Shown here: one piece after another, positions 27,888-37,219 of the stretch
Numbering within the stretch: the first letter of the stretch is position 1
How the letters are laid out: each line of letters starts with the position of its first letter
Source of the DNA: Lyngbya sp. PCC 8106
GTDB lineage: Bacteria > Cyanobacteriota > Cyanobacteriia > Cyanobacteriales > Microcoleaceae
Reading direction: 5' to 3'
NCBI RefSeq assembly: GCF_000169095.1
Contig: NZ_AAVU01000032.1
Span: forward strand, 19,281 to 83,280
Length of the DNA: 64,000 nucleotides
Made by a program: the position numbers and the translations under genes
Notes under the pieces: model-generated
The model's database searches: none
The model's input: the letters and a program-made list of their open reading frames with translations, nothing else
What the model was told of the DNA's origin: nothing

Positions 27888-28742
27888 TTATAAGCCTAAT
27901 TCGGTGATGGTGATTGGCCCAACTAATCCATCTGGATCTAATCTTTTTTGAGCTTGAAATTTTTTCATCGCTGCATCAGTCTCGAGATCAAAAACACCAT
28001 TTTTTTGAATATCAAATCCCGCTTTTTGCAGTCCTTGTTGAACATAACGAACGTATTCACTTTTAATTTTGGGTTGAGTTAATTGGAGAAGTTCGTATTC
28101 TAGAAAAGGTTGCCAAGGTTTGCCCAAAAATAAGGCTCGTTCAGCCATGCGTCGGCGTGTTAACCCCAGTAAAGGCTGACCTCCTGCTTTGTTCCAGCGA
28201 GGAAATTCAAGGCTTGCTTCTTGCAGTTTTCTCACATTTAAAAACTTGAGGAGAGTTGACTTGAATAATGAACCCGCTCCCAAGTTAAAGCAAAATGAAA
28301 CTAATGCTGAGAATTGATGATCATTAATTTCGACTTCCACTGCATCTTCAACCGCGATTTCAAATTCTTCGATATCTTGACGCAATAATTCCTCAGCTTC
28401 AGCTTGAGTAATTGTCATTCCTAAAAACACATCTTTCGTATGTCCATAACCAATGGTCGGGACACCAACAGCATCCAGATAAGCTTCAAGTTCGACTCCT
28501 TCAAAGGCTTTAATCAGCTTAATTCCTTCTGGATTAATTTTTCGACGACTGCTGCGAGGGGGAATCATGTCTCCGCGAGGAATGGGGTTAGTTGGTTCCA
28601 CAGTAAAAGTATCTGCTAAGGTAAACTGTAATACTTTGATTAACTGTGATACTTTTCCTTGAGTATCTACAACTCGCAGGGGTTGATTTCCTTCAAATTC
28701 ATAGACTCGATAATCATCAAAAATCTTCAGTGTTCTTTCCAT
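27888..28742 (-). CDS. GH24 (T4-type) lysozyme with C-terminal peptidoglycan-binding domain
   Basis: A 284-residue protein. After 70 residues of unassigned sequence comes a phage-type lysozyme domain: KLIKAFEGVELEAYLDAVGV (catalytic Glu), PTIGYGHTKDV, DHQFSALVSFCFNLGAGS and LTRRRMAERALF. A peptidoglycan-binding domain closes the chain (VQQGLQKAGFDIQKNGVFD and DPDGLVGP). It cuts the glycan strands of peptidoglycan. There is no signal peptide and no holin or other phage gene nearby, so release may need lysis or another route. The C39-like gene follows after 170 bases on the same strand. Confidence 0.9.
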   Translation of the reverse strand: MERTLKIFDDYRVYEFEGNQPLRVVDTQGKVSQLIKVLQFTLADTFTVEPTNPIPRGDMIPPRSSRRKINPEGIKLIKAFEGVELEAYLDAVGVPTIGYGHTKDVFLGMTITQAEAEELLRQDIEEFEIAVEDAVEVEINDHQFSALVSFCFNLGAGSLFKSTLLKFLNVRKLQEASLEFPRWNKAGGQPLLGLTRRRMAERALFLGKPWQPFLEYELLQLTQPKIKSEYVRYVQQGLQKAGFDIQKNGVFDLETDAAMKKFQAQKRLDPDGLVGPITITELGL

Positions 28743-29099
28743 GATGTTAACTCACCCTAATATTTCTCGTTCCAAGTTCATCCGGTGAAGGAGTGATGCT
28801 TGTTACCTTTTTTCGAGGTATGGCTCTAGAATAGGTTGAGAAACTGCACCGAAGCAAATCTAGAATTCAAAGCCTGAATCAGCTTCTAGCATTGAGTTTG
28901 AGCAGTGGGGGAACTCCGACAACTTCGGGGATTCCCCGAACTTTGTGATTTTAAATCTGATCTCAAACACGTAACTATATGTAAGAATTAAAAATAGCAA
29001 CGAAAGGTTTAAAGTTGCAGTCGTTGCTAGTTAATATATTTATTATTCTTGATCAAAACTTGACCGATAATCCTAGTAAAAAATGGATTGTTCTTAATT
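28743..29099. other. Spacer with a perfect palindrome
   Basis: No gene is seen. TTCGGGGA-T-TCCCCGAA at 28924-28940 is a perfect palindrome with 8-bp arms; it may be a protein site or an RNA hairpin. Confidence 0.4.
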
Positions 29100-29366
29100 T
29101 CAATCTTCCATTGGCAAGTCCTGATCGCGAGGTTTAAGATTAGAAGGCGGGCGATCGCTACTCCAAGCCCACCAAGTCCCCCCACATTGACACTGATAAA
29201 ATTCTTGCCATTTACGACGATGATTGTCACCATATACCGGAGAACGACGATTAATCCAGACTTGTTGTGCTTCTAAAGAATTTGCAGAACAATTCGGACA
29301 GCAAAATTCAAAAGCATGAATTGCATTATTAGTCCAAGCAGGCGGAGTTGGCTGAAAAGCATCCAT
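29100..29366 (-). CDS. Small zinc-ribbon-like protein of unknown function
   Basis: An 88-residue protein with two cysteine knuckles, FCCPNCSA and YQCQCGGTWW, about 37 residues apart, suggesting a zinc ribbon. It is rich in Trp and Pro and has no membrane segment. It stands alone between the lysozyme gene and the divergent transporter gene. I do not recognise the family; a nucleic-acid- or protein-binding role is only a guess from the fold. Confidence 0.7.
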   Translation of the reverse strand: MDAFQPTPPAWTNNAIHAFEFCCPNCSANSLEAQQVWINRRSPVYGDNHRRKWQEFYQCQCGGTWWAWSSDRPPSNLKPRDQDLPMED

Positions 29367-29566
29367 TAGTCAAAAATTGGCTCATCTGAGAAACACTGTT
29401 ACTATTGTGTGCCTATTTTGGAAGATTGGGAATGCAAGAGTTGAATTTGGGATTTTGGAGTTTTTTCGATCTCCTCAATTTCCTCAATTTCTCCTCATCG
29501 CCTGACTCAAGCTTGAGAAGATAGATCCATTAGAGTCCGTTTATCGCTAATATGCTTGTCATGGAA

Positions 29567-29590
29567 GCCTTTATAAGGCAATATGCCCTT
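29567..29590 (+). promoter_or_regulatory. Two mutually exclusive leader hairpins before the nucleoside transporter
   Basis: GCCTT (29567-29571) can pair with AAGGC (29575-29579), or GGCA (29577-29580) can pair with TGCC (29584-29587). Both share the same bases and lie just before the ribosome site. Confidence 0.25.
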
Positions 29591-29610
29591 AGCTGGAGAG
29601 GTTGTATGGT

Positions 29611-31044
29611 ATGAACCCACTGTTGAACTTGATATCTCTGTTAGGAATTGCAGGCTTATGTACAATCGCCTGGTTAGGATCTGAAAATAGAGATGTGATT
29701 CGCTGGAAAGTAATTGCTTGGGGGATTGGCTTGCAATTATTTATTGGGTTGATCGTCTTTGTGTTTGGCCCTCAACTGGTTGAAGGACTGAGTACCTTTC
29801 TCAACGCCATTTTAGATGCGTCTGAGGCGGGGGCTAGATTTCTATTTGGTGGCCCAAATTCAGTTTTGGTGAGTGATCCCAATTTTGCGGCGGGTCCTGG
29901 GCCGGCTGGTCGATGGATTGCCAGGGCTATCGGTACACCCTATGTTGCGGTTCCTGGCGATCGCATTGGCCCGGACAATATTAACCCCGGATTTACCTAT
30001 GTTCTGGCGTTTCGAGCTTTACCCCAGGTGATTTTCTTTGCAGGTTTGATCAGCTTGCTGTATCGGTTAAATATTATTCAACCGATTGTCAAGGTTTTTG
30101 CTCAAGTTTTTCAGAAAACAATGGGAATTAGTGGAGCCGAATCTCTAGCAGGTGCGGCTAATATTTTTGTGGGAATTGAGTCAGCTATTGCCATTAAACC
30201 CTACTTGCTGGATATGACTCGCAGCGAACTTTGTGCCATTTTGTCGAGTTGTTTTGGTTCGATAGCATCTTCAGTTTTAGCCCTGTATGCTGGCTTTTTA
30301 CGTCCGACTTTTCCAACGATTACCGGACATTTAGTTTCCGCATCTATTATGACGATTCCGGCTTGTTTCGTCTTATCAAAACTCCTCGTTCCCGAAACTG
30401 GAGAACCGAAAACAATGGGTGGGGTTCCCCAAGATCCAGAAGAAGATTTAGAACAACGTCCAAATCCCATGGATAGCTTGATTGGGGGTGCATTAGATGG
30501 GGTGAAAATGGCGGTAGGAATTGCCGCTGCATTAATTGCGATTTTGGGTATGGTTGCTTTGATCAACTTGCTGTTTTCCTCCTTAGCAAGTCTGGCTGAT
30601 AGTGAAGTGATCATTCTGCAACCGCTTGGCAATGTTTTTCAAGTGATTACGCTACAAAATATTTTGGGTGCTTTATTTTTACCGTTAACATTTATCACGG
30701 GAGTTTCTCTAGATTGGCAAGAACTTTGGCAAGCTTCGGTGTTAATTGGTAGACGTTTACTCGAAACAAATATTCCTCCCTATCAAGCTTTAGCCCAACT
30801 GAATGCAAGCGGTGGAATTAGCGATCGCACAATGCTGATTGTTAGTTATGTCTTGTGTGGTTTTACTCATTTTGCCTCCTATGGTATCTTTGTTGGGGGG
30901 TTATCTTCTCTGATTCCGACTCGCAGTTCAGAAGTCTCTGCTTTAGGTTTAAAAGCATTATGGGCGGGAACTTTAGCAACATTAATGACTGGGTGTATTG
31001 CGGGTGTATTTGACTTTGGAAATCCGATGGTATTTGGCAAATAA
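29611..31044 (+). CDS. Concentrative nucleoside transporter (CNT/NupC family)
   Basis: A protein of about 477 residues, with ATG at 29611 chosen because GGAGAGG lies about ten bases upstream; a TTG three codons earlier is less likely. It has many membrane helices and the CNT signatures SLAGAANIFVGIESAIAIKP and SSCFGSIASSVLALYAGFL, with GFTHFASYGIFVGGLSSLIP near the end. It probably imports nucleosides with Na+ or H+. The next gene starts 28 bases downstream on the same strand and may be co-transcribed, although its product looks unrelated. Confidence 0.92.
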   Translation: MNPLLNLISLLGIAGLCTIAWLGSENRDVIRWKVIAWGIGLQLFIGLIVFVFGPQLVEGLSTFLNAILDASEAGARFLFGGPNSVLVSDPNFAAGPGPAGRWIARAIGTPYVAVPGDRIGPDNINPGFTYVLAFRALPQVIFFAGLISLLYRLNIIQPIVKVFAQVFQKTMGISGAESLAGAANIFVGIESAIAIKPYLLDMTRSELCAILSSCFGSIASSVLALYAGFLRPTFPTITGHLVSASIMTIPACFVLSKLLVPETGEPKTMGGVPQDPEEDLEQRPNPMDSLIGGALDGVKMAVGIAAALIAILGMVALINLLFSSLASLADSEVIILQPLGNVFQVITLQNILGALFLPLTFITGVSLDWQELWQASVLIGRRLLETNIPPYQALAQLNASGGISDRTMLIVSYVLCGFTHFASYGIFVGGLSSLIPTRSSEVSALGLKALWAGTLATLMTGCIAGVFDFGNPMVFGK

Positions 31045-31071
31045 ACTCACATTTTACTCAGGAATTTAACG

Positions 31072-31773
31072 ATGAAAAAAAGCCGCTTTACATGGATGGC
31101 GATCGCCACAATTACCACTTTAATTTTAATCCTCATCGGTCAACCTTCAAAAGTTATAAAATCTTCCTTTGCAGTTGTCAATATAGGTTTACCGACTCAA
31201 GCCCAACAAGCCTCTCCCACGCCCAAACCATCTCCTTCCCCGGCGGCTTCTCCCTCGCCATCACCGACTCCAACGCCAACACCCACCCCAACCCCCGTAC
31301 TCACTCCTCCGACTCCCGAAGTTCAACCGCTACCGTTAAGCGAGAGTAACTATAAAGATCCTCAAGGTCGATTTCAGATTGGGATTTTAGAGGGATATAA
31401 TGTCGGTTTTGCGGGAAATTTTCCATTAATTGAATCACCCGAAGGCAATTTAGCCTATACTGTTGTCGCTAAAACCCGAGAAAGTAACCGACAAATTCCG
31501 AATGCAAGTTTAGCACAAATTGCCATTGAAACCTTTGAACGAGGTGAGGGATTTCAGCCCGATTCCTATCAAGAATTAGGCACAGGTTCAGTTAGACTTC
31601 CTTGGACGGGAACCTTAAAAATGGGGGCTAAAACTCAACCCATTCAAGGGAAAATTTTAGCGCGTCAAAGTGGTAATAATATTTTTCTGTTGTTAGTTTC
31701 TGCAACCGAAGAAAAAACCACAGAAATTGATGCAGCAATTGCGGCTTTATCGGATACCTTAAAACCGATTTAA
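31072..31773 (+). CDS. Exported protein with Pro/Ser/Thr linker, unknown function
   Basis: A 233-residue protein with an N-terminal hydrophobic segment (FTWMAIATITTLILILIG) acting as signal or anchor. A low-complexity linker follows (SPTPKPSPSPAASPSPSP and TPTPTPTPTP), then a globular domain of about 140 residues starting YKDPQGRFQIGILEGYN, faintly reminiscent of PsbP-like folds. The repetitive linker is typical of extracytoplasmic cyanobacterial proteins. No catalytic motif is seen and the assignment stays open. Confidence 0.7.
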   Translation: MKKSRFTWMAIATITTLILILIGQPSKVIKSSFAVVNIGLPTQAQQASPTPKPSPSPAASPSPSPTPTPTPTPTPVLTPPTPEVQPLPLSESNYKDPQGRFQIGILEGYNVGFAGNFPLIESPEGNLAYTVVAKTRESNRQIPNASLAQIAIETFERGEGFQPDSYQELGTGSVRLPWTGTLKMGAKTQPIQGKILARQSGNNIFLLLVSATEEKTTEIDAAIAALSDTLKPI

Positions 31774-31875
31774 CCGTCACAAAATCAGCCGTAAACTGAG
31801 GTATTCGTGAAACAAACTGTTCAGCAAAAACAACTCATTCCTCTTAAAACTCCAAACTAACAATTGAGATGACCC

Positions 31876-32487
31876 ATGACCCAAGATGCTGAAATTTATC
31901 ACCTATTAGACTTGATGCCTGCTTCGGGTCGAATGATGACTCAGTTGGTGAGTAAACCCCAACAAAAAACAGTCATTGACAGCCCATTTCCGCTTCCCTG
32001 GAAACCCATGCGGCGAATTTTTATCAACTTTGAACTATGGCAAAATTTATCTCGGTCTCAACGAGATTTGCTGTTGTTAAGAACCGTGAGTTGGGTGTCT
32101 AATATTCGCTGGATTAAACTGGATATTAATCAGGGTGTTGTCTTAGCGGGAGTTGTGGGAACTGTCATTGAAATCTCTCAACAAGATGCAGTCGGATTGA
32201 TGTTAGCCGGGAGTTTAGCCGCTTTGGGTTTAACTCAAATTTGGAAATCAAACCGTAGTTCTCAAGTTGAATTAGAAGCCGATGAAATGGCAATTCGTGT
32301 CGCCCAACGACGGGGTTATTCTGAAGTAGAAGCCGCTCATGCTTTGTTACAAGCAATTGAACGAGTTGCCGAAATTGAAAATCGAACAAGTTTGGATTTT
32401 CTGGAGTTAATTCGCTCTCAAAATTTACGGGTAATTGCTAAACTTTCTCCGGTTGTTATTCCTGACAAGATTCGACAGCAAACTTGA
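31876..32487 (+). CDS. DUF3318-type conserved cyanobacterial protein
   Basis: A 203-residue protein resembling cyanobacterial DUF3318 proteins: MPASGRMMTQLVS and FPLPWKPMRRIFINFELW in the first third, a hydrophobic centre (GVVLAGVVGTVIEISQQDAV and LMLAGSLAALGLTQIW) and a conserved ELEADEMAIRVAQRRGYSE region. The last part somewhat resembles the metal-binding helix of membrane peptidases, but no complete HExxH is present. The function is not known. Confidence 0.75.
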   Translation: MTQDAEIYHLLDLMPASGRMMTQLVSKPQQKTVIDSPFPLPWKPMRRIFINFELWQNLSRSQRDLLLLRTVSWVSNIRWIKLDINQGVVLAGVVGTVIEISQQDAVGLMLAGSLAALGLTQIWKSNRSSQVELEADEMAIRVAQRRGYSEVEAAHALLQAIERVAEIENRTSLDFLELIRSQNLRVIAKLSPVVIPDKIRQQT

Positions 32488-32554
32488 TAATTTAATCTTG
32501 ATTGAGTTAAAGTCTCAGTTTTCTCAAAACTATCATCCTGTATTCAAAAAATTC

Positions 32555-33562
32555 ATGTCGGCAACCTTTAAAGCCTTACGGATTACTCAAACCGCAGAAC
32601 AAAATTTTACCCAAGAAGTCGTTGACTTAAACCGGGAAAATTTACCCCCTGGAGACGTTTTAATTCGGGTGCATTATTCCAGCTTAAATTACAAAGATGC
32701 CCTCTCTGCGACCGGAAACCCAGGTGTAACTCGTCAATTTCCTCATATTCCTGGTATTGATGCTGCTGGAATTATTGTCAGTAGCCAGGTGTCTCAATTC
32801 AAGCCTGATGATGCGGTGATTGTTACGGGTTATGATTTGGGGATGAATACCTGGGGCGGTTTTGCGGAATATATTCGAGTTCCGGCTGAGTGGGTTGTAC
32901 CGCTTCCCCCTGAATTAAGCTTACAAGAAAGTATGATTTTGGGAACAGCAGGATTGACTGCGGCTTTGAGTGTTAATGCGTTAATTAAACATGAAATTAC
33001 ACCAGATTTAGGAGAGATTTTAGTCTCAGGTTCAACGGGTGGTGTTGGTAGTTTAGCGGTTTCAATTTTAGCAAAATTAGGCTATTCTGTTGTGGCGGTA
33101 ACGGGAAAATCAACCTGCCATGATTTCCTGAAAATGTTAGGGGCAAAATCAATTATCAATCGCTCAGAAATTGATCATAACACAGACAAATCGATGTTAA
33201 AAGGACGTTGGGCGGGAGTGATTGATACGGTGGGTGGAAATCTGCTAGCAACGGCGATTAAATCAACTCGATATGGCGGTTGTATAACGGCTTGTGGCTT
33301 GGTTGCAGGAGCGGATTTAAACTTAACCGTTTATCCGTTTATTTTGCGGGGTGTGCGTTTAATTGGAATAGATTCGGTGCAATGTTCGATGTCTCAACGG
33401 TTGGAAATTTGGTCAAAACTTGCTAAAATTTGGAAACCGACCCATTTAGAAGAATTAGCAACAACAATTTCTCTCACACAGTTACCTGAAAAAATCTCAG
33501 AAATCCTTCAGGGTAAAATCAAAGGTCGCATTGTCGTTGACTTACATCAAACGTTTTCTTAG
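32555..33562 (+). CDS. YhdH/AcuI-type NADPH-dependent quinone/acrylyl-CoA reductase
   Basis: About 335 residues from ATG at 32555 (MSATFKALRITQ); the frame continues upstream, overlapping the previous gene, but lacks family similarity there. It belongs to the zinc-independent medium-chain dehydrogenase group: SSLNYKDALSATGNPGVTRQ, FPHIPGIDAAG, the NADPH-binding VSGSTGGVGSLAVSILAKLG and GVIDTVGG. The usual length is 325-335 residues. Proteins of this type reduce acrylyl-CoA or quinones; the in vivo substrate is not clear. Confidence 0.92.
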   Translation: MSATFKALRITQTAEQNFTQEVVDLNRENLPPGDVLIRVHYSSLNYKDALSATGNPGVTRQFPHIPGIDAAGIIVSSQVSQFKPDDAVIVTGYDLGMNTWGGFAEYIRVPAEWVVPLPPELSLQESMILGTAGLTAALSVNALIKHEITPDLGEILVSGSTGGVGSLAVSILAKLGYSVVAVTGKSTCHDFLKMLGAKSIINRSEIDHNTDKSMLKGRWAGVIDTVGGNLLATAIKSTRYGGCITACGLVAGADLNLTVYPFILRGVRLIGIDSVQCSMSQRLEIWSKLAKIWKPTHLEELATTISLTQLPEKISEILQGKIKGRIVVDLHQTFS

Positions 33563-33582
33563 TTATTATTGAGTCGTGACTT

Positions 33583-35073
33583 ATGACCCAAGACGGACAA
33601 CGTTTTAACTCCTCACAGTTTAGGTTTAGACTAGGAATGATGATTATTTTCCTCGTCTCGTTAGGGTTGCGATTTTGGGGATTAAGTCGATTTAATCTAT
33701 TAGTTTTTGATGAAGTTTATTACGCTAAATTTGCAAACAATTATCTGACTCAGACTCCTTTTTTTAATGCTCATCCGCCTTTAAGTCAATACATTATTGC
33801 GATTGGAATTTGGATCGGTTCTCGTTTACCCTTTGGTCAAGATACGGTTAATAATTTGGCAGGTTCAACCCTTTCAACTTGGAGTTATCGTTGGATGAAT
33901 GCTTTAACAGGTGCATTTATTCCCATGATTTCTGGAGCGATCATTTATCAACTCACTTCCCGTCGAACTTATACTTTACTTGCGACGTTATTAATTGCCA
34001 CCGATGGTTTTTTCTTAGTCGAATCTCGCTATGCACTCAATAATATTTATATTGTCATTTTTGGGTTAGTTGCTCAACTCCTATTTATACTCTCATTGAA
34101 AGCAAAAAAAGTCAAGCGATGGCTGCTGTTAATTAGTTCAGGAATCTGCTTTGGTGCAAGTGTAGCGGTAAAATGGAATGGTTTAGGATTTATTTTAGGA
34201 ATTGTTTTACTGTTAATCATTGCTTGGATCATTCAATTTTCCCAGACTTCTACTGAAAATCGACCCACTCCTGTATCTCCTCAATCTCCCCTCGAAAATT
34301 TAACCCAGTTATCAATCCTACAATTAGTTTTAAGTTTAGGTGTGATTCCGATTTTATTTTACTTGATTGCTTGGATTCCACACCTCCAAATTAGTCCTGA
34401 ACCCGGACTCTGGGAACTGCAAACTACAATTCTCAACTACCACAAAACTTTAGGAAATGGGCCAGATATTCATCCCTATTGTGCGGCTTGGTATACTTGG
34501 CCCTTAACGCTGCGTCCACTCGCCTATTTTTATGAAAGAATTGATCACCTCACCAATCTTGATCCGACTGTTCCTCCCCCAAATTTTACACCGGTTATTT
34601 ATGATGTTCATGCCATGGGAAATCCTCCCTTGTGGTGGTTTTCTGTTGGGGCAATTATTTTAACAATTTTGGTGTTATGGCAACGGATCATCACTTGGGT
34701 TAAAATAAAGAATAACCCATCAATTTTATCTGTAACTTCAGTTTATGTTTCTACCCATTTTCTCCCCAAAGTGGAGTTCTGGCTATTACTCTATCTGATC
34801 GTTAATTGGTTAGCAAATTGGACACCTTGGATGACTGTCACCCGTTGCGTTTTTCTCTATCATTATATGAGTGCATTTGTGTTTGCAGGACTCATACTCG
34901 CTTGGTGGATTGATCGCTGGTTGCAGAGTAATCTCTTTCACTTACGCTTGATTGGGGCAACAATACTCGGTTTAATTTTACTCGGTTTTGTCTTTTGGAT
35001 GCCCATTTTTTTGGGTCTTCCCCTCTCTCCTGAACAATGGAAAATCAGAATGTGGTTTTCAAGCTGGATTTAG
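33583..35073 (+). CDS. PMT-type protein O-mannosyltransferase (GT39-like) membrane protein
   Basis: A 496-residue integral membrane protein with about ten hydrophobic helices. The first loop contains the catalytic acidic pair in LLVFDEVYYAKFANNYL, followed by FFNAHPPLSQY, as in PMT and ArnT-like glycosyltransferases. Later signatures are HPYCAAWYTWPL and LANWTPWMTVTRCVFLYHYM, close to bacterial PMT proteins that glycosylate exported proteins from a lipid-linked sugar. It starts 20 bases after the reductase gene and is probably co-transcribed. The exact sugar and acceptor are unknown. Confidence 0.88.
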   Translation: MTQDGQRFNSSQFRFRLGMMIIFLVSLGLRFWGLSRFNLLVFDEVYYAKFANNYLTQTPFFNAHPPLSQYIIAIGIWIGSRLPFGQDTVNNLAGSTLSTWSYRWMNALTGAFIPMISGAIIYQLTSRRTYTLLATLLIATDGFFLVESRYALNNIYIVIFGLVAQLLFILSLKAKKVKRWLLLISSGICFGASVAVKWNGLGFILGIVLLLIIAWIIQFSQTSTENRPTPVSPQSPLENLTQLSILQLVLSLGVIPILFYLIAWIPHLQISPEPGLWELQTTILNYHKTLGNGPDIHPYCAAWYTWPLTLRPLAYFYERIDHLTNLDPTVPPPNFTPVIYDVHAMGNPPLWWFSVGAIILTILVLWQRIITWVKIKNNPSILSVTSVYVSTHFLPKVEFWLLLYLIVNWLANWTPWMTVTRCVFLYHYMSAFVFAGLILAWWIDRWLQSNLFHLRLIGATILGLILLGFVFWMPIFLGLPLSPEQWKIRMWFSSWI

Positions 35074-35338
35074 GGAAAATGAGACTTTTATCATATTTTT
35101 TCAAGAGTTGCTGATCTAAGATAAAAGCAGCTAAAATAGACAAGTAGCGGAAAACCGAACCTCCTCAAGCCTTCAGAAAAATTGTAGTATTTCCGGAATA
35201 AAAGTTCAATGACTTGAAGATAATTAAAGTGATGTCAATCACGAAAATTAACCCAGTTTATCACGGCAAAGTTAATCATTGCAGGTGATAATACTAAAAT
35301 AAGAGAAAAATCAAGTTAGAAGCGAGGAGACAACGATC

Positions 35339-35521
35339 ATGGAAGACAACATCAACAAAAATTTTACCTCTAAATCCGAAGACAACTTAAAAGAGGAAAC
35401 CAAAGAAATAAATGCACTTGCAAAAGCATTTATGGTCAGCCTAACTTGGTCAATGGCAGGTTTAACAACAGCTAAGAAGTCTCCTCAATCCAAGGAAGAT
35501 ACACCCCCAAAAAATAAGTAG
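35339..35521 (+). CDS. 60-residue peptide, possible precursor or small regulator
   Basis: A charged N-terminal half (EDNINKNFTSKSEDNLKEET), a central hydrophobic stretch (ALAKAFMVSLTWSMAGLTTA) and a basic, proline-containing tail (KKSPQSKEDTPPKNK). A strong GAGGAG ribosome site lies about nine bases upstream and a hairpin follows the stop, which supports a real gene. It converges on an ATP-grasp operon. It could be a peptide substrate of those enzymes or an unrelated small protein; no family is recognised. Confidence 0.55.
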   Translation: MEDNINKNFTSKSEDNLKEETKEINALAKAFMVSLTWSMAGLTTAKKSPQSKEDTPPKNK

Positions 35522-35529
35522 ATCTATAG

Positions 35530-35546
35530 CCTCATACTGAATGAGG
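35530..35546. terminator. Hairpin between the 60-residue gene and the ATP-grasp gene
   Basis: CCTCAT-ACTGA-ATGAGG is a perfect 6-bp stem between two convergent genes, and probably works for both. Confidence 0.5.
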
Positions 35547-36506
35547 TTAACCGATCATACTGTTGACTGTTTCAATCGTTTGTGTCTGTTGTTGAGTGAG
35601 TAACTGTGCGATCGCTAAACTAATCGGTTGATGAGTTTCTTGCTGATAAAATGTATAACCGGGTGACGGATTAACCTCAAAACAATACCATTGACCATCA
35701 GTCGTTTGCCGTAAGTCAATACCCGCTAGAGGAAGTTTCAGGGTGGCAGCGAGTTGTCGGCATCGTTGTTCAATTTCTAGCGGTAAAACATCACTGTTTA
35801 ATTGAGGATAATCCGTTGTATCACCCGGATAGCGATAATCATCCGCCATTGATGCGATCGCACAAGCAAAAACCGCCTCACCTACGACATGAACCCGATA
35901 ATCTTGTCCGGGAATATATTGTTGAAATTGAGTCGGACACCAAGCCACATTAGCCAGACGTTTGTGATGTTCAGGACTCAGACGAGACACTTTACTCCGA
36001 GTCGAACTAATCGACTTATAAATTACACTTCCATGCTGTTTCCAAAACTCAGAAACTGCATCAGGATCGGTTGTTACAAGAGTATCAGGAACAAGAAAAC
36101 CTGCTTGACGAATCTTTTGTAATTGGTAGGGTTTAGAATTATTAGAAGCCATTGCACTGGGACGATTTAAAACCAATGCAGAGGTCATTTCTACCCAAGA
36201 GAGTAACGCATCATCAACTGCTGCGGCGTGTTGCCAAATTCGACTCTTAGAACCTGCTTCGACAACAATCGGAAGACGGCGAGATTCGTAGGGACGTAAA
36301 TAGACTCCTGTAACTTGATTGAGATCAATTTTGAAGTTAGGTGTACAAATTTCACCTGCAATTGTGCTTCCGACAGAGAGGGAAATTTCAATATGTGCAA
36401 TCTCCCGTTGGTCTAAAAATACCGTTGGAAAACCCAGATGATTCAACTCTTGATAAACAGTATATAAAGGTGAATCTCCGGGTAATCCCCACAGTAGAGT
36501 TAACAT
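35547..36506 (-). CDS. ATP-grasp ligase (RimK/glutathione-synthetase-like)
   Basis: A 319-residue protein with an N-terminal pre-ATP-grasp domain and the ATP-grasp core: VIYKSISSTRS (ATP-binding lysine), FQQYIPGQDYRVHVVGEAVF and the metal-binding LAGIDLRQTTDGQWYCFEVN. Such enzymes join a carboxylate to an amine, for example amino acids to peptides or proteins. It is the last gene of a three-gene unit (38005 to 35547), with three bases between it and the gene before. The substrate is unknown; peptide modification is inferred from the family. Confidence 0.85.
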   Translation of the reverse strand: MLTLLWGLPGDSPLYTVYQELNHLGFPTVFLDQREIAHIEISLSVGSTIAGEICTPNFKIDLNQVTGVYLRPYESRRLPIVVEAGSKSRIWQHAAAVDDALLSWVEMTSALVLNRPSAMASNNSKPYQLQKIRQAGFLVPDTLVTTDPDAVSEFWKQHGSVIYKSISSTRSKVSRLSPEHHKRLANVAWCPTQFQQYIPGQDYRVHVVGEAVFACAIASMADDYRYPGDTTDYPQLNSDVLPLEIEQRCRQLAATLKLPLAGIDLRQTTDGQWYCFEVNPSPGYTFYQQETHQPISLAIAQLLTQQQTQTIETVNSMIG

Positions 36507-36509
36507 AAA

Positions 36510-37205
36510 TTACATCTCGCTAAAGTATTCTAAAATGGCAGTGGTAATCTCCGAAGATTTGAGATCTGGCCATAAATCTGCACTGATAAAATGGGCGTCA
36601 GCTTCTGGATGATTATAGTGAACAACTAACAACTCGATCCCTGCAAATTGAGCAAGTTTTTTCGCTTGAGTTCCTAAAATTGGATCAACCTCACCAATAT
36701 AGCGATCGCCAATTACTGTTACACTAACTCGCTCCGAAGGAATTTGGGCTTGTTTAGGTTCAGTTTTTAAGCTAATATATTGATGGTGAGTTTCTACAGA
36801 CATTCCCACTTGAGAAGCTGCATAAATCCACTGTTGAGGTCGCCAATTTGTTCCCATTAAGCAAATCGGTGTTGGTTTATTCAGGATTGGACAGGAAAGA
36901 TCAGCCAACCAAGACCCTAAAAATGCTGTCATTTCAGCCGCAACATAAGGGCGATCCGTATCAACAATACTCAAGAGTTCTTGTTCAAATACACAGGGTA
37001 AGCGAGTTAAAACTCCGGTAATTTGTTCGACAGAAATCACTTGATCGTTGATGAGCGCCGTTGAGTCTTGAAGGCTTCCGAGATAGTGACGCCAACCCAC
37101 TTTTGATAAATCATCAGGAGTGAGTAACGTCACATCTCCATCCGTCCAATTTTCCACCCAGAAGCGAGCAGCCTCATCGTAACAACTGGCTAATACAATA
37201 AGCAC
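36510..37205 (-). CDS. Unrecognised protein paired with the ATP-grasp ligase
   Basis: A 231-residue soluble protein (MLIVLASCYDEAARFWVENW). The pattern of an early strand, the central LTRLPCVF and LNKPTPICLMGTNWRPQQWI echoes the substrate-side domain that precedes ATP-grasp cores (compare VLNRPSAMASNNSKP in the next gene), but no ATP-grasp motifs follow. Tight spacing (3 and 14 bases to its neighbours) makes a complex with the ligase likely. No function is assigned. Confidence 0.7.
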   Translation of the reverse strand: MLIVLASCYDEAARFWVENWTDGDVTLLTPDDLSKVGWRHYLGSLQDSTALINDQVISVEQITGVLTRLPCVFEQELLSIVDTDRPYVAAEMTAFLGSWLADLSCPILNKPTPICLMGTNWRPQQWIYAASQVGMSVETHHQYISLKTEPKQAQIPSERVSVTVIGDRYIGEVDPILGTQAKKLAQFAGIELLVVHYNHPEADAHFISADLWPDLKSSEITTAILEYFSEM

Positions 37206-37219
37206 TACTCGCCTCCTTT

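Noticed and set aside
26614..28742. Prophage remnant because of the lysozyme
   Set aside because: No structural, replication, integrase or holin gene is near, and both genes have similar non-phage domain plans.
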